NCBI GenBank assembly: GCA_949128115.1
Contig: OX421966.1
Location: 2,666,001-2,730,000 of the forward strand
Direction: 5' to 3'
Length of the DNA stretch: 64,000 nucleotides
DNA from: Anaspis maculata
Lineage: Eukaryota > Arthropoda > Insecta > Coleoptera > Scraptiidae
Below, one piece after another: positions 62,130 to 64,000 of this stretch. The notes below the pieces were generated by a model. It made no database searches and was not told the origin of the DNA. It saw nothing but the letters and a program-made list of their open reading frames with translations. Position 1 is the stretch's first letter. Each line of letters starts with the position of its first letter. The translations under genes were made by a program, and so were the position numbers.

Positions 62130-64000
62130 AAGCTTTTTTCAACAACAATTATTGATTCAAACTACGAAATTTTGACTCACACACTGAACTACGATTTCAA
62201 AAAAAAACAGCTCCAAACACGAAAAATGTCGACTTTTATACAAGATAACTTCGACTTCCAGCTCGAAATTTCGATTGGAAAACCGACAAACTTTGACTTC
62301 TAACGCAAAATTTTGATTTGAACACGAAAACCATCAATCAAAGCTTCGATATTTGTCTTCAATAACTAAATTTCGACTTCTCATATATGAAACTTCGACT
62401 GCCAATTTAAAAAATTTCGACTTCAACCACGAAATTTCGCCTTAATCAAATACGAAAAACCACAACTCTGAACAAGAAAACTTCGATTTCTAAAACAAAA
62501 TTTTTTGACTTTTATCACAAAAAACTCAAAATTTCACTTCGCAATAGTGGAGTGAACATGAAAATGTTCAATTTTATTATCGAAATCTCTATTTACGGCA
62601 CGAAATTTCGACTGCAAACACGAACGATTTCGATGTTGATCTTGACATTCCGACTTCAACCACGGAATTTCGACTCCACACAAAAAACCTTGGACTCAAC
62701 ATCGCGAAATTTCAATTGTAATCACGTAAAACTTCCAACTTTGAACATAAATTATTCTACTTTTATTGCAAAATTTTGAGCTGGAACACGAAAAACCTGA
62801 CTTAAATCTCGAGAATTTGGCTGAAACACGGAATTGTGACTTCGAACTTGATAACTTGTTCGACTTCAATCTGGAAACTTTGACTTCAAACACAAAGAAT
62901 TCAGACTTGAAACAGTAATTTGACAGTTGTTGCTCTTCATATTTTTGGAATTATTCCAACACGTTCAAAATCATTCTGTTAGTTTTACAGTTATTTTGTA
63001 GTTTTCTTTGAACTATTTTGGCACTGAACACGAAAGATATAACACGAAAGACTTCGACTTTATCTCGAGACTGCGTCTTCAAATGCAAAAATCTTCACTT
63101 TCATCTTGAATTCTTGACTTTGACACAAAAAGTTTCGACTTCAACTTGAAAATTCTCAGTTCAAAAGTAAGAATTCCGATTTTAATCTCGAAATGTTGGC
63201 TTTGAACACGAAATTTTGACTCCAAACACGAAAGATTTCAACTTGATCTCCAAATTTCGACATTTGACCAGAAAACTTTGACATAAAATACAAAACGCTT
63301 TGAGCACAAAAGATCCATTACGGGAAATTTCGACTTCTATTTCGGAATTTCGGCCTCAGATGCAAAAACCATTTACGTGCATCAGTAGAATTTCGACTTC
63401 AATGTCGAATTGTAGAGTACGAATTTCACGAATTTTCCAATTTTCACTTGGATCTCGACTTGAAAAACGATAAGCTCTTACTTCAATCTGGAAACTTCGA
63501 CTTCAAACACAAAAAATTTCGAGTTGAAACACGAAAAATCTCTACTTCAAACCCGTAAAACTTTTACTTTCATCTGAGAATTTCGAACTGGAACACGAAA
63601 AACTCCGACTTTCAACTTGAAACTTTGACTCGAGAAAAACGTCAAACAATTTCTTCTTTTATCGCAAAAATTTGACTCTCAAAGCAGAGAACTACGACTC
63701 CAAACATGAAAATTCGACTCAAACAAAAAAAAAACTTCATTTGCATTTGAAATTTCGACTTCGGGCGCGAGAGTCTCCGATTTTGATCTCGAAATTCTGA
63801 CTCGAAAAACTTGACAATAATATCGATATTTTGACTTCAAAGACGAAATTTTGACTTGAAACGAGAAAAGTTTAGTCTTATTCTGACTCTTGGACGTAAC
63901 TTCAACTTTTTAAGTCTCGAAAATTCGACTTAAACCACGAAATCTCTCGACTTTCAAAAAATGTGACGTTTGACAATGAAGATTATACACGAAAACTCTT
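62130..64000. repeat. Degenerate minisatellite of CGACTT / CACGAAA words
   Basis: Words such as TTCGACTTCAAACACGAAA, TTGACTTC and CTCGAAATTT of roughly 18-20 bases recur continuously and with low identity up to the window end. It is strongly strand-asymmetric (CGACTT and GAAATTTC words on the + strand). It gives short frames on both strands that are not genes. The right edge lies outside the window. Confidence 0.85.

Overview
The window looks like eukaryotic, probably insect, nuclear DNA. It is AT-rich, introns have GT...AG borders with pyrimidine tracts, and it is crowded with decayed transposons of types common in insects (BEL/Pao, Gypsy, non-LTR, piggyBac, Tc1/mariner, hAT, a tRNA-derived SINE, long hairpin 'foldback' elements). 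I see no bacterial operon, CRISPR array, rRNA or functional tRNA, and no housekeeping gene. The species cannot be named from the sequence alone.

The first 36 kb hold the most interesting material: an unrecognised modular gene, or tandem family, on the + strand, made of short GC-rich exons. Most of the well-bounded exons start and end in phase 0. They encode (a) helix-like modules of about 46-66 residues built around a core such as RRWFxxLWGRVxAM (440-637, 16582-16743, 22849-23043, 30418-30585; a different module at 32030-32167), (b) proline-rich micro-exons of 30-39 residues arranged as six exon-intron repeats (10026-11241), and (c) acidic or Pro/Glu modules (13332-13448 and relatives). No start codon, signal peptide or final stop could be assigned, so one giant gene or several copies are both possible.

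The modules sit in large duplications. A 6-7.5 kb unit is tandem at 16147-22413 and 22414-29982; its tail lies at 14870-16146 and its head at 1-884 and 29983-30800. A second pair, 12.0-14.75 kb and 31.8-35.9 kb, shares exons, a 203-bp hairpin satellite and flanks. Between unit copies the flanking DNA differs by only about 2% by eye, while the enclosed exon differs by 25-30% with mostly amino-acid-changing differences. This is the pattern of fast-evolving secreted effector, venom or recognition genes, but no function is claimed.

From 36 kb onward I see mainly mobile DNA and satellites: a broken piggyBac transposase (36.2-37.1 kb), a tRNA-headed SINE (37.1-37.4), a minus-strand Gypsy remnant (37.4-39.0), an approximately 810-bp higher-order repeat (39.3-43.0), hairpin elements (43.8-44.8), a minus-strand LTR (47.4-47.8), a nested multi-kilobase palindrome (48.26-52.85), a zinc-finger ORF (53.9-54.5), a minus-strand non-LTR ORF1 (56.2-57.4), Gypsy and non-LTR reverse transcriptase remnants (57.6-60.7), and a CGACTT-type minisatellite running off the end (62.1-64.0). 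Several insertions have clean target-site duplications, and two have an empty site inside the window.
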